Assembly (NCBI GenBank): GCA_023395755.1
Contig: JAEWYG010000072.1
Span: 1 to 25,065, forward strand
Length of the DNA stretch: 25,065 bases
Reading direction: 5' to 3'
Origin: Actinomycetes bacterium
Lineage (GTDB): Bacteria > Actinomycetota > Coriobacteriia > Coriobacteriales > Eggerthellaceae
Shown here: piece after piece, positions 8,725-17,113 of the stretch
Position numbering within the stretch: the stretch's first letter is position 1
How the letters are laid out: every line of letters starts with the position of its first letter
The notes under the pieces: model-generated
Databases searched by the model: none
What the model was told of the DNA's origin: nothing
The model's input: only the letters and a program-made list of their open reading frames with translations
Made by a program: the position numbers and the translations under genes

Positions 8725-8758
8725 AATACAAAAGCCCGCTTCGGCGGGCTTTTGTATT
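8725..8758. terminator. Strong bidirectional intrinsic terminator
   Basis: A perfect 15-bp stem, AATACAAAAGCCCGC against GCGGGCTTTTGTATT, closes a TTCG tetraloop. A-rich and T-rich flanks allow termination in both directions. It lies 25 nt past the Nramp-type gene. Confidence 0.92.
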
Positions 8759-8830
8759 CCCAGAATGAATAGCAATTGAGTTTAGAGGTGTGGTCTGTTA
8801 TGCGAGCTGCTCGATTGTTGGGGGGTGCCG

Positions 8831-8977
8831 CTACTTGAAGTGCTCTATTAAATCGATGAGTTCCTGGTGCGAATGCACGTCGAGTTTGGCATACACATGG
8901 CTGACATGGGTTTTACCTTTGCGCGTATGATGGCTAAAGCGCTGGCAGCAAAGTAGGTTTTGAAACTTTTGACTATC
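8831..8977 (-). pseudogene. Relic of a LuxR-type helix-turn-helix
   Basis: Only the last part of a LuxR gene remains. Reading the minus strand to the TAG at 8831-8833 gives an open stretch of 48 codons whose end reads KTHVSHVYAKLDVHSHQELI, matching the recognition helix and final helix of LuxR/FixJ proteins. It is closely similar in pattern to the tail of the regulator at 5681-7140 (VKYHIKSIYQKLDVH). Upstream the frame closes at a TAA (8978-8980), and no start, membrane part or first HTH helix is visible. It is probably a decayed third LuxR gene rather than an expressed peptide. Confidence 0.7.
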
Positions 8978-9029
8978 TTAAATTTTTTGTTGCGTCTTGA
9001 CGTAGGAGAGAGATCAATATCTGTTTTTG

Positions 9030-9060
9030 CAGCCCCGCATTCGTCCTGAGTGCGGGGCTG
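9030..9060. terminator. GC-rich hairpin downstream of the crp-like gene
   Basis: A perfect 10-bp stem, CAGCCCCGCA (9030-9039) and TGCGGGGCTG (9051-9060), has an 11-nt loop, 21 nt past the Crp-like stop. A T-run (9024-9028) precedes it on the plus strand, so on the minus strand the stem is followed by A-rich sequence. Termination is likely from position, but the U-tract is missing. Confidence 0.5.
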
Positions 9061-9080
9061 TGCGTAACGAACCCCTACGA

Positions 9081-9785
9081 TTATTCCTTCTCTACGATTA
9101 GATTCTCTGCGATACCTTTGAGTTTTCTGAAATCAGTAATGACGAGTGCGCCGCGCTGCCGTTCGACGCAATCGGCGTTGCGTAGCGCTACGACCGAGTT
9201 TGTGATGGAGTTCACATGCACGCCGAGCATCTCTGCCAACTCCTCGTTGCTGAACGGGATAATGGCCGGAGCCTGGGCTGAGTTGAACTCACGTGCCAGG
9301 GTGAGCAGCAGCGCGGAGAATCGTTGCAGTACAGGATAGATAGATGCGTTCACAGCTTCCCGTGTTTGAAGCGCCATCATTTCGAATAAATATTGAGCCA
9401 TGGCGTAGCATACGTTGCCGTGCGCCTTGAGGTAAGCGCCAAAGTTCTCGGCATCAATGGCGAAGGCTTCAACTTTCGTGGTTGCTTTCGCGTTGAGGAT
9501 CGATGGTTTGCGATCGACTTCGGGGCGAAATCCTTGGAATCCGATCAGAGTTCCTGCTTTGTGGAAGAATACTGTTTTGGTATAGCCGTCGGGCGTGCCA
9601 CTGTACAGTCGCACCAATCCTCGCGTCAGATAAAACGTATCACGCATATCGTCGCCCTCATGGAAAAGATAATCTCCCGGACTCAGTTTGAGCGCTCGGG
9701 CTTTTAGGACACCTTCAGCGACAATGTGTTCGATAGTTTCACTCAAAAGCGGTTTTGGCTGCACGAACAGGCTGATTGCTTCCAT
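9081..9785 (-). CDS. Crp/Fnr-family transcriptional regulator
   Basis: This 234-residue cytoplasmic regulator has an N-terminal cyclic-nucleotide-binding-type beta-roll (about residues 20-140, including LSPGDYLFHEGD and FYLTRGLVRLY). A long dimer helix follows, then a winged helix-turn-helix near the end (SNEELAEMLGVHVNSITNSV, about 174-193). The N-terminal cysteine group that binds the Fe-S cluster of FNR is absent, so it is not a classical oxygen-sensing FNR. The ligand is unknown. AGGGGA precedes the ATG. It is the second gene after an MFS transporter, with 15 nt between them, and this unit diverges from a DMSO-reductase-like operon. That makes it a good candidate regulator of both, as Crp/Fnr proteins often sit beside anaerobic reductases in these bacteria. 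Confidence 0.88.
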   Translation of the reverse strand: MEAISLFVQPKPLLSETIEHIVAEGVLKARALKLSPGDYLFHEGDDMRDTFYLTRGLVRLYSGTPDGYTKTVFFHKAGTLIGFQGFRPEVDRKPSILNAKATTKVEAFAIDAENFGAYLKAHGNVCYAMAQYLFEMMALQTREAVNASIYPVLQRFSALLLTLAREFNSAQAPAIIPFSNEELAEMLGVHVNSITNSVVALRNADCVERQRGALVITDFRKLKGIAENLIVEKE

Positions 9786-9800
9786 GTGTTCCCCTAGCCG

Positions 9801-10997
9801 TTATTTTTGTTGCGTGGGGTTTATCATACCCCACGCAACAAGGCTTGTGCTGGCGATTGCTGCGGTCGTCAAGAAGACGGCGGACACCGACAAACCGCTC
9901 TGCATCATGATACCGGCAACCAGGCCGCCAGCAATCATGCCCACGTCAAGAGCGCTTTGTTGTCGTGCCAACAAGGTGCCGGTGCTTCCTTTTGATAACA
10001 TGCCCACGGCCGCAATGAGCGTGGCGATGGCTCCGAAGTATCCTAAGCCACACAAGAATGCACCGGTAAGCACCACTTCAGTAGAGCGGCCAAGCGCCAT
10101 GCACAACAGTCCTAGCCCGTTGGAGGCGATACTACAGGCAACCGATCGTTTTACCCCGAACGCATCTGTTGTCCAGCCGGTAATGAGGCTACCGATCAAG
10201 CCTCCTGTACTTACGCATGCGAATAGCAGGCCGTCGTTGTACCCCGTAAACATTTCGGCGGCAAGCGTTTGTCCGAAGTTCATGACAACACTGTATCCGA
10301 GGGCCAGCAGCAGTGGGCTTATAAGAAGGAGCGCTTGTGTGCGGAAAGAGGGTGGCTTATCAATAGTGACGTACTTTTGGGTTGTCGCGACGTTTGCTTG
10401 CGCGTGCGGCAACATAAGGGCGATGATGGTGCCGCACGCGCCCGCAAGTGCAAGTGCGCCAAAGAATTCATGGTAACCGTAAGAGGTAATCAATGGAAAG
10501 ACGGTGACTGGTCCCACCATGAGTGATGCGGTGGTTGCGAATCGTACAATGCCCAACCTCTTTCCCAGTGTAGCGACAGGGGAGGCTTCTGTAAGGTAGT
10601 GCGCTACGCTGGGCTGAAACAGTGCGAGGCCAAATGCTTGCGCTAGGCGTAAAGCGATAATTTGCCAGAGTTCGGTACAACCCGCAAGGAGCAGACAGGG
10701 TGCTGTATAGCCAAGTGCGCCTGCAATTATGGCGAACCGGCTTCCTCGTTGCTCGACGACGTGCTCTAAGGGGATGCGCAGTAGCACAGCGAGCAACACA
10801 AATAGGCTGTTCTGCAGGCTGGCAACGAAAGGTCCTGCGCCAAGTGTCATGGTGTAGGCCGGAAGTGCAGCCATTTCGGTATTGTTGAGGCCGAACAGCA
10901 AAAACGCCGTAAGGGATACCAGCGCCGTTACCGTATTTGGTCTTCCTATTATGTTCAGGCGATTTCCTGGACCGTCTTTTGGTGCATCGATATCCAT
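9801..10997 (-). CDS. MFS transporter
   Basis: This is a major facilitator superfamily permease with about twelve hydrophobic segments in two six-helix halves, the standard layout. I chose the ATG at 10997 (MDIDAPKDGPGNRLNI) because GGGGAGAGGG lies directly upstream. A longer frame starting with GTG at 11075 would overlap the 28-bp palindrome and lacks a good ribosome site. The product is 398 residues. The substrate cannot be read from the sequence; sequence features alone do not separate drug efflux from metabolite uptake. It is co-transcribed with the Crp-like gene and diverges from the DMSO-reductase-like operon, so transport of that enzyme's substrate or product is possible. Its last codons also form a perfect hairpin. 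Confidence 0.88.
   Translation of the reverse strand: MDIDAPKDGPGNRLNIIGRPNTVTALVSLTAFLLFGLNNTEMAALPAYTMTLGAGPFVASLQNSLFVLLAVLLRIPLEHVVEQRGSRFAIIAGALGYTAPCLLLAGCTELWQIIALRLAQAFGLALFQPSVAHYLTEASPVATLGKRLGIVRFATTASLMVGPVTVFPLITSYGYHEFFGALALAGACGTIIALMLPHAQANVATTQKYVTIDKPPSFRTQALLLISPLLLALGYSVVMNFGQTLAAEMFTGYNDGLLFACVSTGGLIGSLITGWTTDAFGVKRSVACSIASNGLGLLCMALGRSTEVVLTGAFLCGLGYFGAIATLIAAVGMLSKGSTGTLLARQQSALDVGMIAGGLVAGIMMQSGLSVSAVFLTTAAIASTSLVAWGMINPTQQK
9807..9841 (-). promoter_or_regulatory. Perfect hairpin inside the 3' end of the MFS gene
   Basis: Fourteen base pairs (TTGTTGCGTGGGGT at 9807-9820 against ACCCCACGCAACAA at 9828-9841) surround a 7-nt loop. The stem lies within the last MFS codons and 21 nt before the Crp-like start. 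On the minus strand A-rich sequence follows, not a U-tract, so a role in mRNA processing, stability or coupling between the two genes is likelier than termination. Confidence 0.6.
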
Positions 10998-11064
10998 GAT
11001 GTCCCTCTCCCCTTCGTGCAGGAGACGGTACGTTTCTTTGGGGCGTTTGTCTAGCCAGTCCTGT

Positions 11065-11092
11065 GCTGTACCCACAACATTGTGGGTACAGC
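11065..11092. promoter_or_regulatory. 28-bp perfect palindrome at a divergent promoter region
   Basis: Arms GCTGTACCCACAA (11065-11077) and TTGTGGGTACAGC (11080-11092) are exact inverted copies separated by CA. It lies 68 nt from the MFS start and 129 nt from the molybdoenzyme start, between the divergent units. No T-run follows on either side. It is best read as an operator, perhaps for the Crp-like protein encoded in the left unit. It does not resemble the standard FNR or CRP box. Confidence 0.7.
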
Positions 11093-11221
11093 CTCTCTTT
11101 GGAGCACGATCCCTAAGAGTGTGTCGTCCCCCCTATTGTGTGTGGAGCAGGTTGCGTGAGGGGCGTATTGTCTGTGCGGTCCGTACGACCATGGATATGG
11201 AATAAGGAAGAGGAGGGTGAT

Positions 11222-13777
11222 ATGAAGACGACTGAGACGTACGCTGCGGCAAGCGAACCCGAGTACTTCATGCGTGACGGCAAACTAGCTCGTCGCACGT
11301 TCATTAAGGGTGTTGGTGCAATAACCGTCGCATCGGCTCTGGGCTTTGGAATGTCGGGTGCTGGGGTTCCGACGGCGGGGGCTGACGGAGCGCCAGCAAC
11401 TTCTGGCGAAAAAGCCGTGCATGCAGTGTGTACGGTCAATTGTACGTCACGCTGTCATTTGCGCGGCACCGTGCGTGATGGCAAGCTGGTGCGCGTGGAA
11501 CCTGGCGATATGCCCGGCCGCCCTGGCTATGCAAACGCATGCTTGCGCTCGATGAGCTACATCCAACGCTTACAGGACGAAAACGCTCGCGTTATGTATC
11601 CTATGCGTCGCACCGGCGAGCGTGGTTCTGGCGAGTTCGAACGTATTACCTGGGATGAAGCTATCGACGAAATTGCTCAGAAACTCAATGCTGTGCTGGC
11701 GAAGAACCCACAAGCCGCTTCGTTTTATTCATTCACGGGCGATTTGGGTAAGCTGTCGTGGGAGGCTCCTACGCGCTTTGCCGCTACTGTTGGCGCAACC
11801 ATCTGGGATATCGAAGGCATCATGGGCGACCATGGGGCCTCCATGGGCATGACCATGGTGTTTGGCACGCATCGCGGGGCGCACGATTCGCGCGATTATC
11901 TGAACTCTAAGCTTCTTATTGCTTGGGGCCGCAATGTGGCCGACACGCACACCTCTGAGTTGCGCGATTATGTGGCTGCGCGCAAAAACGGTGCGAAAGT
12001 CATTGTCATCGATCCTCGTCAATGCTCCACTGCCGCCATGGCTGACGAGTGGATTCCCATCAACCCTCAAACTGATCCAGCTTTGGCTCTGGGTATGATG
12101 AACTGGATTATCAATCACGATCTGCATGCTAAGGACAAACTGGTTGAAGAATCAGTTGCTCCATACCTCATTCGCGAGGACGATGGCACCTACTTGCGCA
12201 TGGTTGACGGCCGGGTAATAGCCACGCCAAACAAAACCGAAACCGCGGATGCGGGTTCTATTGGTACGGCTCCGGCAGCGCAGGGTGCGGCGGGAGCCGG
12301 TGCGGGAACCTATGTGTTATTCGATGAGCTTACGGCATCTGCGATGGCTGCGCCCGGGGCGGGTGTCATTAAGGCTGGTGGCGTGAAGCCTCGGCTGTCC
12401 GGTTCTTTTACGGTTGACGGTGTGGCATGTCGCACGGCGTTCGATCATTTAGTGGATGCTTGTTCAGAATACACGCTTGAGCGCACGAGCGAGATTTGTG
12501 GTATCGCCCCCGACGTGATTGAGCGTCTAACCAAAGAATACATTGAGGCGCAGCCTGCCGGAATTCGCATGGGTCAGGGCATGCAGCGCGTCTACCATTC
12601 CTATGCTCCGTTCCGTACTGTGGCCACGCTCGCTATGGTTGCCGGTTACATCGGTGTCCCCGGCGGAGGTGCCTCCCATGCAGGCGGTACCGCAACCAAT
12701 AAGCCGGTAGCCGGCTATACCGGACCGGTGTACAACTACACTGATTGGTCAAGCACGGGGAAAAAGGCCACTATGGTTTCGTCTTCCAAGGTGTATTCGG
12801 CAGCGGTGAACCATGACCCCGTGCCCATTGACTTCCTTTGGATTGCCAACTCGAATTTTATTAACATGAGCCCCGATTCCAACCGCATCATCAATGAGGT
12901 CATTCCTGCTATCGACTACATTGTTACGGCTGATCCCTGGTGGACGTGGACGGCGAAGTATTCAGATATGGTGCTGCCGGCATGTACCTACTGGGAGCAT
13001 TGGGATCTTGTCGATCGCAGCCCGTGGGCCATGTTCAATCAGCCTGCCATCGAGCCGATGGGCGAGAGTAAATCCGACGTGGAAATCATGTCGCTTCTGG
13101 CGAAGAAGACCGGAGTGGAGTCTTATTGGGGGAAGACCGACGAAGAGTGGATTCGGCAATTCGTGGGAACTGACCATCCGGCGTGGGAAGATTTGGATTG
13201 GAATCGCGATGTTGTTGAGCAGGGCATCTATGGGCGATCTGATGCTCTGTACGATCCTGCCATCGTGTATGCAAACGGCGCTGGATATAAAACCGATACG
13301 GGGAAATTTGAGTTCTACACCGAGAATATGGTCGAGTTCGATGATGAGATTCCCACGTGGAAGCCACCGTGTGAAGACCCGCGCGAAGGTGAATTGGCCA
13401 AGAAGTATCCGCTGGTCTACATCCAGTATCACGACCGCCTCAACGTACACACGCAGCATATTCTGAATCCGGCGCTAGAAGTGGTGCAAGACGAGCCGCT
13501 GCTGCAGATGAACCCCCTTGATGCTGAAGCACGGGGAATATCTCACGACGATGTGGTTCGTGTAGTCAACGATCGTGGCGAGATGAAAATTCGCGCGTTT
13601 GTGACCGAAGGCATTATTCCAGGTACGGTGGCCACGCAAAGCGGTTGGACGCCCGATTACTTCATTGAAGGTTGCTATCAGAATCTTACGCATCACACCA
13701 TCTGCGATGCTGAGGAATCCTACAGCATGACGAACAGCGCCTTTTACGACGTGCTCGTCGAAGTTGAGAAAGCTTAA
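11222..13777 (+). CDS. DMSO-reductase-like molybdopterin oxidoreductase, catalytic subunit
   Basis: This is a Tat-exported catalytic subunit of a molybdopterin guanine dinucleotide enzyme of the DMSO reductase family, 851 residues. The ATG at 11222 follows AAGAGGAGGGTGAT and gives a Tat signal with RRTFIKG (Arg24-Arg25); a longer open frame from 11138 has no such support. The [4Fe-4S] ligands are C-x3-C-x3-C (Cys70, 74, 78) with a fourth at Cys107 in ACLRS, a DmsA-type spacing. The Mo ligand may be Ser207 in GDHGASMGM, but that is an inference. It heads a three-gene operon with a ferredoxin subunit and a membrane anchor. The acceptor could be DMSO, TMAO or another S- or N-oxide; the sequence does not decide this. 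Confidence 0.93.
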   Translation: MKTTETYAAASEPEYFMRDGKLARRTFIKGVGAITVASALGFGMSGAGVPTAGADGAPATSGEKAVHAVCTVNCTSRCHLRGTVRDGKLVRVEPGDMPGRPGYANACLRSMSYIQRLQDENARVMYPMRRTGERGSGEFERITWDEAIDEIAQKLNAVLAKNPQAASFYSFTGDLGKLSWEAPTRFAATVGATIWDIEGIMGDHGASMGMTMVFGTHRGAHDSRDYLNSKLLIAWGRNVADTHTSELRDYVAARKNGAKVIVIDPRQCSTAAMADEWIPINPQTDPALALGMMNWIINHDLHAKDKLVEESVAPYLIREDDGTYLRMVDGRVIATPNKTETADAGSIGTAPAAQGAAGAGAGTYVLFDELTASAMAAPGAGVIKAGGVKPRLSGSFTVDGVACRTAFDHLVDACSEYTLERTSEICGIAPDVIERLTKEYIEAQPAGIRMGQGMQRVYHSYAPFRTVATLAMVAGYIGVPGGGASHAGGTATNKPVAGYTGPVYNYTDWSSTGKKATMVSSSKVYSAAVNHDPVPIDFLWIANSNFINMSPDSNRIINEVIPAIDYIVTADPWWTWTAKYSDMVLPACTYWEHWDLVDRSPWAMFNQPAIEPMGESKSDVEIMSLLAKKTGVESYWGKTDEEWIRQFVGTDHPAWEDLDWNRDVVEQGIYGRSDALYDPAIVYANGAGYKTDTGKFEFYTENMVEFDDEIPTWKPPCEDPREGELAKKYPLVYIQYHDRLNVHTQHILNPALEVVQDEPLLQMNPLDAEARGISHDDVVRVVNDRGEMKIRAFVTEGIIPGTVATQSGWTPDYFIEGCYQNLTHHTICDAEESYSMTNSAFYDVLVEVEKA

Positions 13778-13789
13778 AGGAGGCCCGAT

Positions 13790-14356
13790 ATGACCCAGAA
13801 ACACTATGGCATGGTTATCGACACGCAACATTGCGTGGGGTGCCAAACCTGCACCGTCAGCTGTAAAATATCGAATGAGGTTCCTGGTAAGGCTCATTGG
13901 AATCGCCTAGAAAGCCTGGATGGCGACAGACTGTACCAGTCAACGGGAACATTTCCTCGACCCACATTGGCATTTCGTCCTCTGCTGTGCAACCACTGCG
14001 AAAATCCGGCATGCGTGAACAATTGCCCCTCGGGCGCCATGCATAAGGACAACACAACCGGCATCGTGTCGGTGAACCAAGAGGTATGTATCGCGTGTGG
14101 CTATTGCAGTTGGGTATGTCCGTATGGTGCACCTTCGATGAACGATGTAGACAAGGTGATGAGCAAGTGCACGTTCTGCGCCGAACGCGTTGCGGAAGGG
14201 ATTGAGCCATTCTGTACTGCTGCTTGCCCTGCGAACGCGCGTATTTTCGGCGACTTGAACGATCCGGAGAGTGCGCCAAGCAAACTCATGCAGGAGCGAC
14301 ATGCCGAGCAGTATCTTCCGGAAGCGGGCACGCATCCGTCCGTCTACTACATTTAG
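13790..14356 (+). CDS. DmsB-like four-cluster ferredoxin subunit
   Basis: This is the electron-transfer subunit of the molybdoenzyme complex, 188 residues. Sixteen cysteines fall into four groups: Cys15/18/21/25, Cys67/70/75/79, Cys100/103/106/110 and Cys127/130/142/146. This is the DmsB/NrfC arrangement for four [4Fe-4S] clusters, which pass electrons from the membrane anchor to the catalytic subunit. No signal peptide is present, as usual, since it is carried out with its Tat-bearing partner. AGGAGG precedes the ATG, 12 nt after the preceding stop, and the anchor gene follows after 16 nt, indicating one transcript. Confidence 0.93.
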   Translation: MTQKHYGMVIDTQHCVGCQTCTVSCKISNEVPGKAHWNRLESLDGDRLYQSTGTFPRPTLAFRPLLCNHCENPACVNNCPSGAMHKDNTTGIVSVNQEVCIACGYCSWVCPYGAPSMNDVDKVMSKCTFCAERVAEGIEPFCTAACPANARIFGDLNDPESAPSKLMQERHAEQYLPEAGTHPSVYYI

Positions 14357-14372
14357 AAAGAGAGGATGAACG

Positions 14373-15158
14373 ATGTTTGCTGAAGTACTTCCTTTACTGG
14401 TGTTCACTACCTTTGCAGGCTTTGCGGCCGGTGCCTATATGATTGATGCGCTTTGTGGGAATGGCTGTACGAGTGATAATACGGTTACCTCTGTTCGACC
14501 ATGGTTGTTGCCGCTCGTGTGCCTGATTCTGCTGGGCGTGGGTCTATGTGGTACCTTGCTGCATTTAGGTCAACCACTGCGCTTTGTGAACGGTATGGCG
14601 AATCCTGGGTCCATGATTGCGCAAGAAGCGTATTGGTCTCTTGCGTTTGGGGTTGTCGTTCTTACCGATCTTGTGTTGACGAAGGTTAAAGGCGTTTCCT
14701 TGCGGCCGATCCGTTGGCTTGGTGCCGTGGTCGCGTTGGGGTTGATGATTGTTACGGGTTTGGCATACTACCAAAGCCTGGGCCTGCCCGCATGGAGCGG
14801 TGCTGCAACAATTCCATTGTTCCTGGTGGGCGATCTTGCCCTGGGCGCAGGCCTGTGCGCTTTGCTCGCTCGTGGCGCAGCACACGGCGGAAAGCTAATC
14901 TGCGCTACCATGGCGGCACAACTTGCTTTTGCGGTGGTTCTTGTAGCTTACGGCCTGTATCTGATACGTATTGGTATTGATATGACAGGGTTGCTCGTTG
15001 CTGCGGGTATAGTTGGATCGGTGGCTGTTGGGGTGGTTGCAGTTGCAACTCGTTGCGGAAAACTACCCGCACACATTGATAACATTGCGATATTTGTGCT
15101 GGGAACCGTCGGAGTAGTTGTTGCCCGTTTTGTATTCTTTGCTGCAGGAATGCTATAA
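14373..15158 (+). CDS. DmsC-like membrane anchor subunit
   Basis: This 261-residue integral membrane protein has about eight hydrophobic segments. It carries the DmsC-family pattern HLGQPLRFVNGMANPGS, followed by a conserved glutamate in the next helix start (IAQEAYWS). It anchors the enzyme and oxidises menaquinol. It has no haem-ligand motif. GAAAGAGAGGATG-type sequence upstream supplies the ribosome site. It ends the operon and a strong hairpin terminator follows about 60 nt later. Confidence 0.9.
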   Translation: MFAEVLPLLVFTTFAGFAAGAYMIDALCGNGCTSDNTVTSVRPWLLPLVCLILLGVGLCGTLLHLGQPLRFVNGMANPGSMIAQEAYWSLAFGVVVLTDLVLTKVKGVSLRPIRWLGAVVALGLMIVTGLAYYQSLGLPAWSGAATIPLFLVGDLALGAGLCALLARGAAHGGKLICATMAAQLAFAVVLVAYGLYLIRIGIDMTGLLVAAGIVGSVAVGVVAVATRCGKLPAHIDNIAIFVLGTVGVVVARFVFFAAGML

Positions 15159-15220
15159 CGGGTAACTCTGTTTGATGCTCTTTGTGACGAATTAAGAGCT
15201 AGGTTTGATATGGGTAAGTT

Positions 15221-15268
15221 ACGACAGGCTTTCGGTTGAATACAGCTGAGAGCCTGTCGTTTAGTTCG
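15221..15268 (+). terminator. Terminator of the DMSO-reductase-like operon
   Basis: An 18-bp stem including a few G-T pairs runs from ACGACAGG (15221-15228) to CCTGTCGT (15253-15260) with an AATA loop, and TTTAGTT follows. The stem is closed throughout, so this is a convincing intrinsic terminator for the upstream operon. Confidence 0.85.
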
Positions 15269-15337
15269 TGATGTTTCACTTTTAAGACATAGTGCAAAGC
15301 AAGATAAAAGAGGGGTCCCTCCGAGACAGTTGAGTAA

Positions 15338-16111
15338 TTATGATTTATGCTGCGTTCCTACTGGCTTGACGGCAATGCCGTCTGCCTCGAGCGCTTCGCG
15401 AGCACGGCGGACGAAGGCGAGGGCGGTTGGGGAATCGCCGTGGACACAGATGGTGTCGGGGTGTAGGTCGATGAGCTTGCCGGTGACGGATAGGATAGCT
15501 CCGTCGAGGATAGCTTGTTTCATACGCTCGATAGCCTGAACATCGTCGGTGACCATCGCGTTAGGCTCGCGGCGATTTACCAGGTTGCCCTCGTCGGTGT
15601 AGTTGCGGTCGGTGAAGAACTCTGCGGCCGTAGTCAATCCGATTTTACGTCCTTCGTCTACCAATGCGCCGTTTGCTAAGCCGACGAGCACAAGGCTCTT
15701 GTCTACGTCGTGAACCGCTTGGGCCAAGGCGGCTGCCAGCGGCGTATCGACTGCAGCGCGATTATATAGCTGTCCGTGTGGCTTTACGTGCGCAAGCGTC
15801 GTGCCTTGTGCCGTGCAAAAAGCCTGCAATGCACCTATTTGATACACCATAAGCGCATAGGCTTCATCGGGTGAGAGCCCTATGTCTCGTCGACCGAAGC
15901 CCTGCAAATCGGGGTAACCAGGATGCGCACCGATAGCCACGCCGGCGTCTATGGCCATGTTTACCGTTTTGCGCATGACCAGCGGGTCGCCCGCGTGCTG
16001 TCCGCACGCGATGTTTGCGCTGGAAACTAAGGGAATAATCTGGTCGTCTAAGCCAAGGGTATAACGCCCGAAACTCTCGCCGAGATCGCTGTTTAAGTCG
16101 ATGCGGTACAT
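15338..16111 (-). CDS. pxpA: 5-oxoprolinase subunit A (LamB/YcsF family)
   Basis: This 257-residue protein opens with the family signature DLNSDLGESFGRY and then ANIACGQHAGDP (His39), followed by GAHPGYPDLQGFGRR, all typical of PxpA. In the ATP-dependent 5-oxoprolinase it acts with PxpB and PxpC to open 5-oxo-L-proline (pyroglutamate) to glutamate in the cytoplasm. It is the last gene of the unit, 135 nt after the DUF1445 gene; that gap has no gene and only weak GC-rich pairing. GAGGAC lies upstream of the ATG. Its partners lie four genes upstream, so the operon has been opened up by carboxylase genes. Confidence 0.95.
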   Translation of the reverse strand: MYRIDLNSDLGESFGRYTLGLDDQIIPLVSSANIACGQHAGDPLVMRKTVNMAIDAGVAIGAHPGYPDLQGFGRRDIGLSPDEAYALMVYQIGALQAFCTAQGTTLAHVKPHGQLYNRAAVDTPLAAALAQAVHDVDKSLVLVGLANGALVDEGRKIGLTTAAEFFTDRNYTDEGNLVNRREPNAMVTDDVQAIERMKQAILDGAILSVTGKLIDLHPDTICVHGDSPTALAFVRRAREALEADGIAVKPVGTQHKS

Positions 16112-16246
16112 GCGGTCCTCTTTCGCTGTCGAGTTTGCCCCTATTGTAAGCTAACGCACCGTATGTCGTGAAGGGTGAGGACGTGTTACTGCGGTGCTTA
16201 TTGCGTATTCGGCGGGGGTGTCGAACCGACCGCCCTATCGGTGAAA

Positions 16247-17086
16247 TTATCCCTTTAAATCGATGTTCTTGGTGTCCGTAATAAGCATGCAACCTGGCGC
16301 GTGAGTGATGGCAAAGGGTGGCTTGCTGTTCATGACGATAGACTGAGGTGTGACGCCGCAGGCCCAGAATACCGGCACCTCGCCCTCATGTATATCTACC
16401 GGATCGCCGAATTCAGGGTGCATAATATCTTTCACGCCGATGGCGGACGGGTCACCTATGTGAAGCGGCGCGCCGTGCACTTGAGGGATTGCCCCGGAAA
16501 TTTGTACGGCCTTTACCACTTGGTGGTAGGAAAGGGGCCGCATAGACATGACCATCTTGCCGCTCATGGAGCCAGCTGGCTGGCAGTCGATGCCCGTGAG
16601 GTACATGGGCACGTTGCAGCCCATGGTGTTGTGGCGAATCTCGATACCGGCCTCGATGAGCTCGGATTCGAACGAGAACGAGCAGCCGATAACGAACGAC
16701 ACGAGGTCATCGCGCCAGTAGTCTGCAACGTTCTCAACTTCGGCAACTAGCTCTCCATACTCATAAATACGGTAGCGAGGAAAATCGGTAGCGATATCGC
16801 AGTCGGTTGCGCAGATTGTTGCTTCGCGAGCGCCAACTTCGGTCACTTCGAGTAAGGGGCAGGGCTTGGGGTTGCGCTGCGCGAACAGTAGGAAGTCATA
16901 AGCCTGTGCGCGGGGTAATACAATAAGGTTCGCCTGTGCGTAACCTGGACACAAACCGCTTGTCGGCGCGGTGAACTCACCAGTACGGATGAGATGTCGT
17001 GCCTCGACAGGCGACGCGGAAAGCATCTGCTCCCATACGTCATCGGTGACACCTTCAGGTTTGGTTGGGGCCGGCGTGTTCATCAT
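16247..17086 (-). CDS. DUF1445 / D-glutamate cyclase family protein (putative hydro-lyase)
   Basis: This is a 279-residue soluble protein of the DUF1445 family, similar to Bacillus YcsI. It carries the family's conserved stretches TGEFTAPTSGLCPGYAQANL, GCSFSFESEL, HNTMGCNVPMY and WACGVTPQ. Members are often annotated as hydro-lyases, and the domain also occurs in the mammalian D-glutamate cyclase, which interconverts D-glutamate and 5-oxo-D-proline, but the catalytic role of this domain is not settled. Its position in a 5-oxoprolinase operon makes a role with D-5-oxoproline or a related lactam attractive. Both ATG codons at 17086 and 17083 are possible; AAGGG favours the first. It starts 27 nt after accC. 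Confidence 0.85.
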   Translation of the reverse strand: MMNTPAPTKPEGVTDDVWEQMLSASPVEARHLIRTGEFTAPTSGLCPGYAQANLIVLPRAQAYDFLLFAQRNPKPCPLLEVTEVGAREATICATDCDIATDFPRYRIYEYGELVAEVENVADYWRDDLVSFVIGCSFSFESELIEAGIEIRHNTMGCNVPMYLTGIDCQPAGSMSGKMVMSMRPLSYHQVVKAVQISGAIPQVHGAPLHIGDPSAIGVKDIMHPEFGDPVDIHEGEVPVFWACGVTPQSIVMNSKPPFAITHAPGCMLITDTKNIDLKG

Positions 17087-17113
17087 AATTTGTATCCCTT
17101 CCCTCTTTTGCTC

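Noticed and set aside
12962..13459. Minus-strand open frame of 165 codons
   Set aside because: It is antisense to the molybdoenzyme gene, whose coding frame is firmly supported.
16205..16245. tRNA-like T-arm on the minus strand (GGTTCGACACC)
   Set aside because: The bases around the TTCGA loop do not form a five-base T stem and no acceptor, D or anticodon arms could be placed.
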